Positions 8,918 through 17,521 of a DNA stretch of 64,000 nucleotides are shown here, piece after piece. The notes under the pieces were generated by a model. It was not told where the DNA came from. It ran no database searches and saw nothing but the letters and a program-made list of their open reading frames with translations. Position 1 is the stretch's first letter; each line of letters begins with the position of its first letter. The position numbers and the translations under genes are program-made. The DNA comes from Halodurantibacterium daqingensis (GTDB taxonomy: Bacteria; Pseudomonadota; Alphaproteobacteria; Rhodobacterales; Rhodobacteraceae): contig NZ_JBHTFQ010000004.1 of NCBI RefSeq assembly GCF_042666235.1, positions 186,001 to 250,000 of the forward strand. The letters run 5' to 3'.

Positions 8918-9943
8918 CTACATCGTCACCACCATCCGGCCCTCGACCCGGCCATGCCGCAGATCGTCGAAGACATCATTGATCTTGTCCAGCGTCGTGA
9001 GGGTTCGGTGAACCCGGACCTTGCCTTCGCCCGCGATCCTCAGCGCCTCGTCCAGATCCTTGCGCCCGCCGACGATGGACCCGCGCAGCGTGATCCGCTT
9101 GAGCACGACATCGAAGATCGGCGTCGGGAACTCGCCTGGCGGCAGCCCGACCAGCGCGATCGTGCCGCGCCGCCGCACCAGTTGAAGTGCCTGCGCAAAG
9201 GCGGGCACCGACACGGCGGTGACCAGAACGCCATGCGCGCCGCCGCCGGTGGCTTCCCGCACCGTCTCGGCCGCGCCGGGCTGTCCCGCATCCACGGCCA
9301 GATCCGCGCCAAGGCTTCGGGCCAGGGCCAGCTTTTCCTCGCCCAGATCAAGGGCGGCCACATGCAGGCCCATCGCCTTGGCATATTGCACCGCAACATG
9401 CCCCAGACCGCCGATCCCCGAAATCGCAAGCCATTCGCCCGGGCGCGCCTCGGTTTCGATGATGCCCTTGTAGGTGGTGACGCCCGCGCAGAGGATGGGG
9501 GCGATATCGGCGAAATCCACGTTCTCCGGGAGGCGACCCACGTAGTCGGCGTTCCCGATCGCGTATTCCGCGAAACTTCCGTTCACGGTGTAACCGCTCA
9601 TGTGCTGGGCCTCGCACAGCGTTTCCCAGCCGGTGATGCAATGCTCGCAGCGGCCGCAGGCGTCGTGCAGCCAGGCGATGCCCACCCTGTCGCCGACCTT
9701 CAGATGGGTGACGCCCTCGCCCAGTTCCTCGACCACCCCGGCGCCTTCGTGGCCGGGGATGAACGGCAGGCCGGGCTTGACCGGCCAGTCCCCGTCCGCC
9801 GCATGCAGATCGGTGTGGCAGACGCCGGTCGCAACGATGCGTACCAGCACCTCGCCCCGGCCGGGGCTGGGAACCGGCACCTGTTCAATCACCAGCGGCT
9901 TGCCGAATTCCCGCACCACCGCGGCTTTCATCATTCTGGCCAT
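8918..9943 (-). CDS. adhP: Zinc-dependent alcohol dehydrogenase, AdhP type
   Basis: 341-residue medium-chain NAD-dependent alcohol dehydrogenase oxidising primary alcohols such as ethanol. The start is the ATG at 9943 (MARMMKAAVV), preceded by AGGAGG. Catalytic zinc ligands are in GVCHTDLH and PGHEGAGVV; the structural zinc site has four cysteines in CGRCEHCITGWETLC. The NAD-binding motif is GIGGLGHVAVQYAK. Length and motif order fit AdhP rather than the longer class III enzymes. It lies next to a PQQ operon but does not itself use PQQ. Confidence 0.93.
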   Translation of the reverse strand: MARMMKAAVVREFGKPLVIEQVPVPSPGRGEVLVRIVATGVCHTDLHAADGDWPVKPGLPFIPGHEGAGVVEELGEGVTHLKVGDRVGIAWLHDACGRCEHCITGWETLCEAQHMSGYTVNGSFAEYAIGNADYVGRLPENVDFADIAPILCAGVTTYKGIIETEARPGEWLAISGIGGLGHVAVQYAKAMGLHVAALDLGEEKLALARSLGADLAVDAGQPGAAETVREATGGGAHGVLVTAVSVPAFAQALQLVRRRGTIALVGLPPGEFPTPIFDVVLKRITLRGSIVGGRKDLDEALRIAGEGKVRVHRTLTTLDKINDVFDDLRHGRVEGRMVVTM

Positions 9944-10033
9944 CTGCTGTTCCTCCTGAGGTTGCGTGATGGCAGGATGGCCGACGCGGGCCTTGACCGC
10001 CTTGATGCAGGTCAAGGCCGGCGCCGCGCCGGG

Positions 10034-10864
10034 TCAGAGCCGCGGCGCCCCCACCATCCGGTGCAAGCGGTCCACTACCGCGGGTTCGAGCCGCAGCGCC
10101 GTGCCGAGGCGACGGAAGTAGCTGCGCTCGGCGTCCGTGTCGGCCGCAACCGTCAGCAGCGCCGCAAGATAGATCTCGGTCGCAAGTTCGGGATGGCTTA
10201 CCTGCCGCCCCAGCGTCTCGAGATCAACGGGTGTGCGCAGCTGCTCTTCCAGCTCGGCGCGTTCTGCCTCCGACACTTCGCCCTCGGTCAGATGCGACAG
10301 AAGGCGCTTCGTCTCGGCCTCGTCGACATGGCCGTCAGCCTGTGCTGCCCCGATCATGGCGCGCAGCACCAGACGCTCCGCCTCGGGGCCGGTCAGCACC
10401 GCCTCCTGTTCCACGCTGGGCCCGGCAAGCTCGTTTCCGCCCGTGGCGCCCTGGTGTTCGCGCCAGGCACGCAGCGCCAGCGTTCCCAGGACGGCCATCG
10501 CCCCGCCGCGCACGGCACCGCCCAACCCGCCGCCAAGCACCCCGCCAGCCGCCGCCCCGATGCCGCCGATCTGCGCGCCGCTCATGCCCCCCAGCTGTTC
10601 CGAGCGCAGAAAGGCCCGCGCCCGTTCGGCCAGCGAGCCCGCGCTGCCCGGCGATCCGGACATGGCGCCGCCGCCAGGCGTCGCGTTCGTCCCGCCGCCG
10701 CCCGCAAGGGCTGCAAGGAGTCCGTCGAGGCCACCGCGCCCGGATTCCGCCGTGCCAGTCGTTCCCGCCCCCGTTCCAGTTCCCGTCGCAGCCCCGGTGG
10801 CCGGATGCTGGGGTGCGCCCATCCGCTGTTTCAGAAAACCCTCGACCAGCTGTCCGATGCTCAT
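10034..10864 (-). CDS. DUF533 family protein (TerB-like fold)
   Basis: 276 residues from the ATG at 10864 (MSIGQLVEGFLKQ); GGGAG sits 8 bases upstream, which favours it over the ATG at 10870. The N-terminal third is rich in Gly, Ala, Thr and Pro (linker-like, about 20-85). A Gly-rich hydrophobic stretch around 100-135 may be a membrane-associated helix. The C-terminal helical domain (about 165-275) has the DUF533 signature, including ADGHVDEAE and AADTDAERSYFRRLG. Proteins of this kind (YebE-like) are inner-membrane or envelope-stress associated but have no established biochemical role. It follows pqqE by 78 bases. Confidence 0.8.
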   Translation of the reverse strand: MSIGQLVEGFLKQRMGAPQHPATGAATGTGTGAGTTGTAESGRGGLDGLLAALAGGGGTNATPGGGAMSGSPGSAGSLAERARAFLRSEQLGGMSGAQIGGIGAAAGGVLGGGLGGAVRGGAMAVLGTLALRAWREHQGATGGNELAGPSVEQEAVLTGPEAERLVLRAMIGAAQADGHVDEAETKRLLSHLTEGEVSEAERAELEEQLRTPVDLETLGRQVSHPELATEIYLAALLTVAADTDAERSYFRRLGTALRLEPAVVDRLHRMVGAPRL

Positions 10865-10942
10865 GTTCATCTCTCCCACGCGGCGGCCATGTGCCGCCTT
10901 TGCAGAAACGTCATGCGCCATGCGCCGGTTCCCGCGGGGCGG

Positions 10943-12103
10943 TCAGGCTTCGACCGTTCCGCCGGAAAAATTCCGGTAAAGGAACCGGGGCGGTTCCTGC
11001 GCGGATTCGGCCAGCGCAAGTCGGAACAGATCCTCGTGGCGCGGCGACAGGGCGCAGGCGGGATCGGTGTTCGCCGCGTCCCCCGTCAGCGCGAAGGCCT
11101 GACAACGACAACCGCCGAAATCCGCCTCCTTGTGGGCGCAGCTGCGGCAGGGCTCCTTCATCCAGCCGGTGCCGCGATAACGGTTGAGCGCCTCGGAATG
11201 GTGCCAGATCCACGCCAGTGGACGGTCGCGCACCGAGTCGAATTCAAGCCCGGTGATCGTTTCCGCCGCATGGCAGGGCAGAACCTTGCCCGAGGGCGAG
11301 ATATTGAAGAACTGCCGTCCCCAGCCGCCCATGCATTGTTTGGGGCGCAGCGCGTAGTAATCGGGGATGACATAGTCGATCTCGAGCACACCCTGCAGCC
11401 GCGCGCGGGCCTCCTCGACGATGCGCGTGGTTTCTTCCAGCTGTTCAAGGGTCGGCATCAGGGCCTGACGGTTGCGCAGCGCCCAGCCGTAATACTGCAC
11501 ATTGGCAACCTCGATCCGGTCGGCATCGAGGGCGACGGCCATGTCGATCATCGCGCGCAGCTCATGCAGGTTCTGGCGATGCATCACGGCATTGACCGTC
11601 AGCGGCAGATCAAGCGCACGCACCCAACCCGCGACCTCGATCTTGCGGGCATGGCCGTTGCGAAAGCCGCCGACCCGGTCGGCCAGGGGCGCGGTGGCAG
11701 CCTGAAAGCTGATCTGGACATGGCAAAGGCCGGCATCGGCAAGCGCGTGCAGCCGGTCGCGGCTCAGCATCACCGCCGAGGTGATCAGGTTGGAATAAAG
11801 CCCCACCTCGGTCGCGTGGCGCACCAGCGCGGCCAGATCCTTGCGCACCGCAGGTTCACCGCCGGAAAAGTGGATCTGCAGCACGCCCATCTCGGCCAGT
11901 TCCGTCATGACGCGCTGCCATTCCGCCGTGTCAAGTTCACGCCCCGCAGCTTCAAGGTCCAGCGGGTTGGAGCAGTAGGGGCATTGCAGCGGGCAGCGGT
12001 GGGTCAGTTCCGCCAGAACCGCAAGGGGAATGCCGTAGCTGCCCTCTGCCCGCTCGCCGGCGCCCGCGCCGACCAGCCGGAAATCGTCTTCCGGGGCGCT
12101 CAT
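10943..12103 (-). CDS. pqqE: PqqA peptide cyclase PqqE (radical SAM)
   Basis: 386 residues. PqqE forms the Glu-Tyr carbon-carbon cross-link in PqqA, the first step of pyrroloquinoline quinone synthesis. The radical SAM cluster motif RCPLQCPYC is near residue 36, and SAM-binding SGGEPAVRKD follows. The C-terminal SPASM region carries extra cysteines (CMGGWG, PCHAAET, CRSCAHKEADFGGCRC) for auxiliary iron-sulfur clusters. The start overlaps the pqqD stop by 4 bases (ATGA). Confidence 0.96.
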   Translation of the reverse strand: MSAPEDDFRLVGAGAGERAEGSYGIPLAVLAELTHRCPLQCPYCSNPLDLEAAGRELDTAEWQRVMTELAEMGVLQIHFSGGEPAVRKDLAALVRHATEVGLYSNLITSAVMLSRDRLHALADAGLCHVQISFQAATAPLADRVGGFRNGHARKIEVAGWVRALDLPLTVNAVMHRQNLHELRAMIDMAVALDADRIEVANVQYYGWALRNRQALMPTLEQLEETTRIVEEARARLQGVLEIDYVIPDYYALRPKQCMGGWGRQFFNISPSGKVLPCHAAETITGLEFDSVRDRPLAWIWHHSEALNRYRGTGWMKEPCRSCAHKEADFGGCRCQAFALTGDAANTDPACALSPRHEDLFRLALAESAQEPPRFLYRNFSGGTVEA

Positions 12104-12405
12104 GCCGGGGGTCCTGCCATGGGACGCAGGAAGCCCTTGTCGGCCAGGCCCTGCAACAGGTCGATGACATCGCGCCGGATCACGCCTTCGTCGGCGGTAT
12201 ATTTCTCGGACAGGGTGGCCGCGATTGCCTCGATGCTGCGATCTCCGTCACAAAGCTGCAGGATCTCGGTGCAGGTTTCATCCGGCACCATCACCCGTTC
12301 GGGCACCAGCAGCACCCATCTGCCGCGCACGGAATCAAAGCGCAGCCGGGCATGACGGGCAAGCGTCACCCGGTCCGCGGGGGCAAGGCGGGGCCGCGCG
12401 CTCAT
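12100..12405 (-). CDS. pqqD: PQQ biosynthesis chaperone PqqD
   Basis: 101 residues. PqqD is a winged-helix-like peptide chaperone (RRE fold) that binds PqqA and delivers it to PqqE. The sequence has the family's central RWVLLVPERV strand pair and a C-terminal helix (VIDLLQGLADKGFL). It overlaps pqqE and pqqC by 4 bases on either side, so the three are translationally coupled. Confidence 0.93.
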   Translation of the reverse strand: MSARPRLAPADRVTLARHARLRFDSVRGRWVLLVPERVMVPDETCTEILQLCDGDRSIEAIAATLSEKYTADEGVIRRDVIDLLQGLADKGFLRPMAGPPA

Positions 12406-13184
12406 GCCGTGCCCCCGTCCTGACCGGGGCGGAAGGCGCCGGGCGGCACATGGCCCGTCACATAGGCATGATGAAGCGCGTCAAGCTGCACCCAAAGCAC
12501 GTTGGTCTTGAAGATCAGCGCCTGACAGACCGCCTCGCGCTGTTCCGGGGTGCGGGCATTGCTGCGCACATAGGCCAGCGCAAAGCCTGCGTCGCGCGGC
12601 GCCTGTGTCAGCCGGGTGCTGAAATAGCGCATCACCTCGGGGTTGACGAAATCGTAATGGCGCAGCATCCCCGCAATCCGCTGTTCATGGATCGCGGGCG
12701 CGAACAGTTCCGTGAGCGAGGACGCCACCGCGTCAAGCGGGGAACGACGCCCGACGAAATCGACATAGGCATCGACGGCAAAGCGGGTGGCCGGCAGGAT
12801 GCCCGCCGCCGAAACGACATAGTCGCGGTCCAGTCCCAGAGCATCGGTCAGCGCGAGCCAACGATCGATACCGCCCTCCTCGCCGGCCGAGCCATCGTGA
12901 TCCTCGATCCGGTGACGCCATTCGCGCCGGGTCTCCCGGTCCTGCAGGCGCGACAGGACCACCGCATCCTTCAGCGGGATCATGCTTTGATAATAGAACC
13001 TGTTCAGGGCCCAGGCCTGAACCTGTCCGCGGTTCAGCGCGCCGCTGTGCAACAGGTGGTGAAAGGGATGGCGGTCGTGATACCGGGCGGCGCCGATTTC
13101 GCGCAGGCGCGCCTCGAGCGCATCGGCGCTGTCCAGGGCGCGCGCAGGCGACAGCGCCGGCGGGGGAACCAGATCAAGCGTCAT
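12402..13184 (-). CDS. pqqC: Pyrroloquinoline-quinone synthase PqqC
   Basis: 260 residues from the ATG at 13184 (MTLDLVPPPALSP), with CGGAG upstream. PqqC is a cofactorless, heme-oxygenase-fold oxidase that performs the last ring closure and eight-electron oxidation to PQQ. Conserved stretches include RYHDRHPFHHLLHSG, NRFYYQSMIPLKDA and RIEDHDG. The start overlaps the end of pqqB by 11 bases. Confidence 0.95.
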   Translation of the reverse strand: MTLDLVPPPALSPARALDSADALEARLREIGAARYHDRHPFHHLLHSGALNRGQVQAWALNRFYYQSMIPLKDAVVLSRLQDRETRREWRHRIEDHDGSAGEEGGIDRWLALTDALGLDRDYVVSAAGILPATRFAVDAYVDFVGRRSPLDAVASSLTELFAPAIHEQRIAGMLRHYDFVNPEVMRYFSTRLTQAPRDAGFALAYVRSNARTPEQREAVCQALIFKTNVLWVQLDALHHAYVTGHVPPGAFRPGQDGGTA

Positions 13185-14094
13185 GGCGAAACTCCGTTCC
13201 AGGGGTGGCGATGGTCCAGCCCGCGGCATCGGCCGCGTGGCGTTCGGGCGTGTCGGGCATCAGGGCGGGGTTCGAATTGTTGATATGGATGAAGACCTTG
13301 CGCGCGATGCCCAGCCCGGACAGGGCTGCAATGGCCCCCTCCGGCCCCGACATGCTGACATGGCCCATGCGTGCGCCGGTCTTCTGCGACAGCCCGGCGC
13401 GGATCATCTCGTCATCCGACCAGAGCGTGCCGTCCATAAGGACCAGATCCGCCCCTGCCAGACGGTCGGCAAGCGGAGGGGTGATCGCCCCGCAGCCTGG
13501 GATCACAAAGGCGCCCTTGCCGCCCCGGGCGGGTTGCAGAAAAAGGCCCATGGTGTCGCCTTCGCCCGGACGGGCCGTGCCCTCCAGATACCAGGCCGGC
13601 TTGCCCGGCACGGCAAAGGCCAGCACCTGCAGCCCCGACGGCCGGCCATCGGGCAGGCGCGGCTCGAACGGCTGGTCGGGGAGGATCGGCACCCGGGGCA
13701 CCAGCGCCCGGTCAAGCACATTGAAGATGCTGTTGGCCTCCAGCGTGGCCAGCACATCGGCATGGGCATGCAGGGCAAAGGGCGTGCCCTCGCGCAGCGA
13801 CAGAAGGCCCGCCACGGCATCAACCTCGCCATTGGTCAGGATCACCCCGGCCAGGGGCGCATCCCGCAGCCGCCCCTGCCGCGGATGAAGCGCCGGCGTG
13901 TCGATCAGCTGCTGGCGCAGGTCCGGGGCAGCATTGATGAGAAACCAGTGTTCGCCATCAACCGAAGCGGCAAGCCCGGTCTGGCCGTTGCGCAGCGCCG
14001 GATCGGCACGGGCGGCGCGGCAGTTCGTGCAGTTGCAGTTCCATTGCGGCAGGCCGCCGCCTGCTGCGGATCCGAGAACGATGATGTGAAGCAT
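13174..14094 (-). CDS. pqqB: PQQ biosynthesis hydroxylase PqqB
   Basis: 306 residues from the ATG at 14094 (MLHIIVLGSAAGGGLPQWN). Metallo-beta-lactamase-fold protein; family members hydroxylate the tyrosine of the Glu-Tyr intermediate. The Cys-rich NCNCTNC near residue 20 matches the zinc-binding site seen in PqqB, and VILTNGEVDAVAGLL corresponds to the fold's metal-site loop, where the canonical HxHxDH is degenerate as usual for PqqB. It lies 30 bases after pqqA. Confidence 0.94.
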   Translation of the reverse strand: MLHIIVLGSAAGGGLPQWNCNCTNCRAARADPALRNGQTGLAASVDGEHWFLINAAPDLRQQLIDTPALHPRQGRLRDAPLAGVILTNGEVDAVAGLLSLREGTPFALHAHADVLATLEANSIFNVLDRALVPRVPILPDQPFEPRLPDGRPSGLQVLAFAVPGKPAWYLEGTARPGEGDTMGLFLQPARGGKGAFVIPGCGAITPPLADRLAGADLVLMDGTLWSDDEMIRAGLSQKTGARMGHVSMSGPEGAIAALSGLGIARKVFIHINNSNPALMPDTPERHAADAAGWTIATPGTEFRHDA

Positions 14095-14124
14095 GGCGCC
14101 CCGCAAACGCAGCAGGCTTTGGGA

Positions 14125-14205
14125 TCACTTGCGCTTGGCGCAGGCGTACATGTTGATTTCCATGCCCACGGGCGTTTCATCAAACTTCGGGGTCTTCCAG
14201 GCCAT
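14125..14205 (-). CDS. pqqA: PQQ precursor peptide PqqA (26 aa)
   Basis: A 26-residue frame beginning MAWKTPKFDETPVGMEINMY and ending in a Lys-Arg-Lys tail. Glu16 and Tyr20 have the required E-x3-Y spacing; these two side chains become the PQQ backbone. The start has a strong GAGGAGG ribosome binding site at 14211-14219, as expected for a precursor that must be made in excess. It opens the pqqABCDE operon. It is too short for ordinary gene length cut-offs. Confidence 0.95.
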   Translation of the reverse strand: MAWKTPKFDETPVGMEINMYACAKRK

Positions 14206-14330
14206 CGCGGTCTCCTCCTCACGTGATGGGTGTCTTCCCGGTTGTGCCGGGGGCCTTTGCAGTGCGCGGGCCAGTTCTGATACTAGGCAGGCCGGCCACC
14301 GACGCCAGCTATGCGGCAGATAGGCTGGGC

Positions 14331-15359
14331 CTATGGCGCCGGCGGCGCGACCGAGAACAGCGCCGGCAGAGGCGCAATCGGGGGCAGCACAACCTGCGAA
14401 GCCGCCGCGCGCAGCCCGTCCAGCAGGCTGTCATAGCGCCCGGTCCGGTGCAGGGCCGGCTGGATCAGCGCCACGATCCGCCGGGCGGCCAGCCCGCTGT
14501 GATAGAACCGCAGCCGCGCGGCCGCCTGCCCCGCCGCGACCACCGACAAGGCCGGAACCACGCAGATCCCAAGCCCTTCGCGCACCATCGACAGCGCCGT
14601 CTCGAAGCTGCGGACCTGCGCGACCACGCGGTTGCGCGGCAATGTCTCCAGATACCAGTCGGCGATCCGATGGGTGTGCTGCGTGCCGAAGGAGATCCGG
14701 ATCGAGGCATCCAGTACCGCCTGGCGCCGCGCCACCAGCCCCGGCTCGGTCGAGGTCAGATCGCCCAGATCCAGCCAGTCCGGCACCACAAGCACCATCG
14801 GATCCTCGGTCAGCGGGATCTGCAGGAAGCCGGTGCAGGCATCGGCGATCGAATTGGCCGCCAGAAGCCCGATATCAACCCGCCGCGCATAAAGAAGCTC
14901 CAGAATATCCGCCGGCGCCCCTTCCAGCAGATCGCAGTCAAGCCGCCGGGGATCGCTTTCCATCCGCGCCAGCGCAACCGGCAGAAGCGTCCGCAGCAGC
15001 GACTCCACCCCTGCCAGCCGCAGGGGATGGCGTTGCTGCGCGCAGAAGGCGGCAAGCCCGTCCTCGAGATCCTGCATGCTGCGCAGGATCTCTTCGCAGC
15101 GGCGCAGCAGGAACCGGCCGGCATTGGTCAGCACCATCTGGTTCGACCGGCGCTCGAACAGGGGCTGGCCGATGGATTTCTCGAGGCCGGTGATCTGCTG
15201 CGACAGCGAGGGCTGCGCAATGCCCAGCATCTTGGCCGCAGCGGTGAGCGAGGGCGCATTGGCCACTGCCCAGAAGGCGCGCAGCTTGCGCAATGTCAGA
15301 TCCGCGCCCGGACCGGGGCCATCCTCGGGGGGAACAAGGGACAGCCGCTCCTGGGTCAT
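14331..15359 (-). CDS. LysR-family transcriptional regulator
   Basis: 342 residues. A winged helix-turn-helix sits at about residues 22-80 (AFWAVANAPSLTAAAKMLGIAQPSLSQQI), followed by the LysR effector-binding domain from about residue 110. GAGGAGG precedes the ATG at 15359. It ends 125 bases before pqqA on the same strand and is divergent from the deoxyribose regulator gene. Either the PQQ operon or something elsewhere may be its target; the sequence does not decide. A perfect 10-bp inverted repeat lies just upstream of its start. Confidence 0.88.
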   Translation of the reverse strand: MTQERLSLVPPEDGPGPGADLTLRKLRAFWAVANAPSLTAAAKMLGIAQPSLSQQITGLEKSIGQPLFERRSNQMVLTNAGRFLLRRCEEILRSMQDLEDGLAAFCAQQRHPLRLAGVESLLRTLLPVALARMESDPRRLDCDLLEGAPADILELLYARRVDIGLLAANSIADACTGFLQIPLTEDPMVLVVPDWLDLGDLTSTEPGLVARRQAVLDASIRISFGTQHTHRIADWYLETLPRNRVVAQVRSFETALSMVREGLGICVVPALSVVAAGQAAARLRFYHSGLAARRIVALIQPALHRTGRYDSLLDGLRAAASQVVLPPIAPLPALFSVAPPAP

Positions 15360-15372
15360 GATCTTCCTCCTC

Positions 15373-15401
15373 GCTGGCAGACATGCGGCAAGTCTGCCAG
15401 C
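15373..15401. promoter_or_regulatory. 10-bp perfect inverted repeat upstream of the LysR gene
   Basis: GCTGGCAGAC (15373-15382) and GTCTGCCAGC (15392-15401) are exact complements with a 9-base spacer. The left arm begins 14 bases upstream of the LysR-type start codon. It could be an operator or a leader hairpin. Confidence 0.6.
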
Positions 15402-15474
15402 AAAGCGCCGTGCCGTCTCTCAGCCAAAGGCACGAGGGGCGGATTGGCGCTTGTTCCGCCGGGCGGTGCAGGAT

Positions 15475-15498
15475 ATCACATATGTGATGAAAGATCAC
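15475..15498. promoter_or_regulatory. Candidate operator of the deoxyribose regulator
   Basis: ATCACATATGTGAT (15475-15488) is a perfect 14-bp palindrome; a third half-site ATCAC follows at 15494-15498, giving GTGAT-N5-ATCAC. The cluster ends two bases before the regulator's ATG, so binding would block its own translation start region, a typical autoregulatory position. Confidence 0.6.
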
Positions 15499-15500
15499 GA

Positions 15501-16523
15501 ATGTATATTTCGCCTGCCGCAGATCGCGGGACGCCGCCGGTGAAGGCCCCGGCGAACCGGCTGCCGCTGGATGCCGCCCGCGATCAGCTGATGATCCGCG
15601 TGGCGCGGATGGCCTATCAGCAGGACCGGAGCCATACCGAGATCGCGGCCGAGACCGGGCTCAACCGCTGGCAGGTGAGCCGGCTTTTGCAGGAGGCGCG
15701 CGACCAGGGCATCGTGCGGATCGAGATCATTCCCCATGTCGCGCGCAAGCCCGATGTCGAAAGCGCACTTTTGCGCCGCTTCGGCCTGCGCGATGCGGTG
15801 GTGGTGCCCACTTCGCCCGGCAGCGACGACAGCGCGGCCCTTGCCCATGCCGCCGGGCAGTATCTTGCCGCCCTGCACCCGAGGCCGGGGCTTCTGGGCC
15901 TGTCCTGGGGCCGCACGATGGACCGCGTGGCGCAGTGGCTGCCCGATGGTTGGTCCGAGGATGTGTGCATCGTGCAGATCAACGGCACCGTGGCGCCCCT
16001 GCCCCATCTCGCATCCGGCGGGGCCCTGACCGATGTCGCCGGAACCTTTGCCCGCAAGGGCAATGGCCGCATGGTGCCGCTGCCGGTGCCCGCGATCGTG
16101 GGTGCGGCCGCGACCCGTGCCGTGCTTGAACAGGACCGGATCGTTGCCGATGTGCTGGCGCTGGCTCGGGCGGCGCCGGTTCTGGTGTTTTCGGCGGGCG
16201 TGGCGGGACCGGATTCGGCCTTGCTGCGCTCTGGCAACGTGCTTGGCCCCGAAATGGACCAGTTGGTGGCCCAAGGCGCGGTGGGCGATGTGCTGGGCCA
16301 TTTCATCGACCGTCACGGCCAGCCGGTGATGGCCGAGCTGGAGGCCCGCACGATCGGGCTGACGCTTGATGATCTGCGCCGCGCCGCCTGCACCATCCTT
16401 GTGGCCACCGGCACCGCCAAGCGCGACGTCACGCTGGGCGCGCTGCGGGCCGGGCTGATCCGCACGCTTGTCGCCGACGAACCCCTTGCAACCCAGCTTC
16501 TGGAGCATGCCGATGACCCATGA
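15501..16523 (+). CDS. deoR: SorC/DeoR-type sugar-binding transcriptional regulator
   Basis: 340 residues. The N-terminal helix-turn-helix (about residues 35-70, HTEIAAETGLNRWQVSRLLQ) is joined to a large sugar-phosphate-binding domain, the SorC-family layout used by Bacillus-type DeoR. It overlaps deoC and is transcribed with it, so it most likely senses deoxyribose phosphate and controls this operon. The ATG at 15501 lacks a strong ribosome binding site; a GTG at 15540 in the same frame is the alternative. Confidence 0.85.
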   Translation: MYISPAADRGTPPVKAPANRLPLDAARDQLMIRVARMAYQQDRSHTEIAAETGLNRWQVSRLLQEARDQGIVRIEIIPHVARKPDVESALLRRFGLRDAVVVPTSPGSDDSAALAHAAGQYLAALHPRPGLLGLSWGRTMDRVAQWLPDGWSEDVCIVQINGTVAPLPHLASGGALTDVAGTFARKGNGRMVPLPVPAIVGAAATRAVLEQDRIVADVLALARAAPVLVFSAGVAGPDSALLRSGNVLGPEMDQLVAQGAVGDVLGHFIDRHGQPVMAELEARTIGLTLDDLRRAACTILVATGTAKRDVTLGALRAGLIRTLVADEPLATQLLEHADDP

Positions 16524-17511
16524 CGCCGCGCCCGCACCGCCCGCTCCTGCGCCGCCCCCCAACCACGCGCGCAATCCCGGCACCGGGCTCCGCCCCGAGA
16601 TGTTCGAAGGCCATCCCGTCAACCGCAGCGCGGCCGAGCGCCGGGCCGCGGCGCTGTTGCAAACCCGCAGCGTCAAGAAGGCGTGGCAGGCGGCCTGGCT
16701 TGTGAATGCGATCCGCTGCATCGACCTGACCACCCTTGCCGGGGATGATACCGAAGGGCGGGTGCTGCGGCTTTGCGCCAAGGCCCGCCGCCCCCTTGCC
16801 CCGCATATCCTCGCGGGGCTGGGGCTTGAGGGTGCGGATCTGCACGTGGGCGCCGTCTGCGTCTATCCGACGATGGTGCCCCATGCCGTGCGCGCGCTGG
16901 CCGGCAGCGGCATTCCGGTGGCCTCGGTCGCGACCGGCTTTCCCGCCGGCCTGATGCCGCTGCCGCTGCGCCTGGCCGAGATCCGCTGGGCGGTGGATCA
17001 GGGCGCCGCCGAGATCGACATCGTCATCACCCGCGAACATGTGCTGCGCGCGAATTGGGCCGCATTGCATGACGAGGTGGCCGCCATGCGCGAGGCCTGT
17101 GGTCCGGCCCATCTCAAGGCGATCCTCGCCACGGGCGATCTTCAGACCCTGCGCAATGTCTATGCGGCCTCAATGGTGGCAATGCAGGCGGGAGCCGATT
17201 TCATCAAGACCTCGACCGGGAAGGAACCGGTGAACGCGACCCTGCCGGTCAGCCTCGTGATGCTGCGGGCGTTGCGCGACTACCGCGATGCAACGGGCCA
17301 CCGCGTGGGCTTCAAGCCTGCGGGCGGGATGAAAAGCGCCAAGGACGCGCTGAGTTGGCAGATCCTGATGAAAGAGGAACTGGGCCGCGACTGGCTGTCA
17401 CCGGATCTGTTCCGGCTGGGCGCCTCGTCGATGCTGGGGGATATCGAGCGCCAGCTCGAACACCATGTCACCGGACGCTATGCCGCGTCGTTGCGCCATG
17501 CACCGGCGTGA
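16513..17511 (+). CDS. deoC: Deoxyribose-phosphate aldolase
   Basis: 332 residues. DeoC splits 2-deoxyribose 5-phosphate into glyceraldehyde 3-phosphate and acetaldehyde. The Schiff-base lysine is in ADFIKTSTGKEP and the second active-site lysine in VGFKPAGGMKS. An N-terminal extension rich in Pro and Ala precedes the barrel. The start at 16513 is chosen because GGAG lies 7 bases upstream; the ATG at 16507 is too close to it. The gene starts inside the last codons of the regulator. Confidence 0.94.
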   Translation: MTHDAAPAPPAPAPPPNHARNPGTGLRPEMFEGHPVNRSAAERRAAALLQTRSVKKAWQAAWLVNAIRCIDLTTLAGDDTEGRVLRLCAKARRPLAPHILAGLGLEGADLHVGAVCVYPTMVPHAVRALAGSGIPVASVATGFPAGLMPLPLRLAEIRWAVDQGAAEIDIVITREHVLRANWAALHDEVAAMREACGPAHLKAILATGDLQTLRNVYAASMVAMQAGADFIKTSTGKEPVNATLPVSLVMLRALRDYRDATGHRVGFKPAGGMKSAKDALSWQILMKEELGRDWLSPDLFRLGASSMLGDIERQLEHHVTGRYAASLRHAPA

Positions 17512-17521
17512 GGGGGAAAAG

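Noticed and set aside
8954..12355. Open frame of over 1100 codons on the plus strand
   Set aside because: Antisense to adhP, the DUF533 gene and pqqE, all of which have clear motifs. Composition artefact.
13266..13285. GGGTTCGAATT resembling a tRNA T-loop
   Set aside because: It lies inside pqqB coding sequence and no acceptor or anticodon stems surround it.
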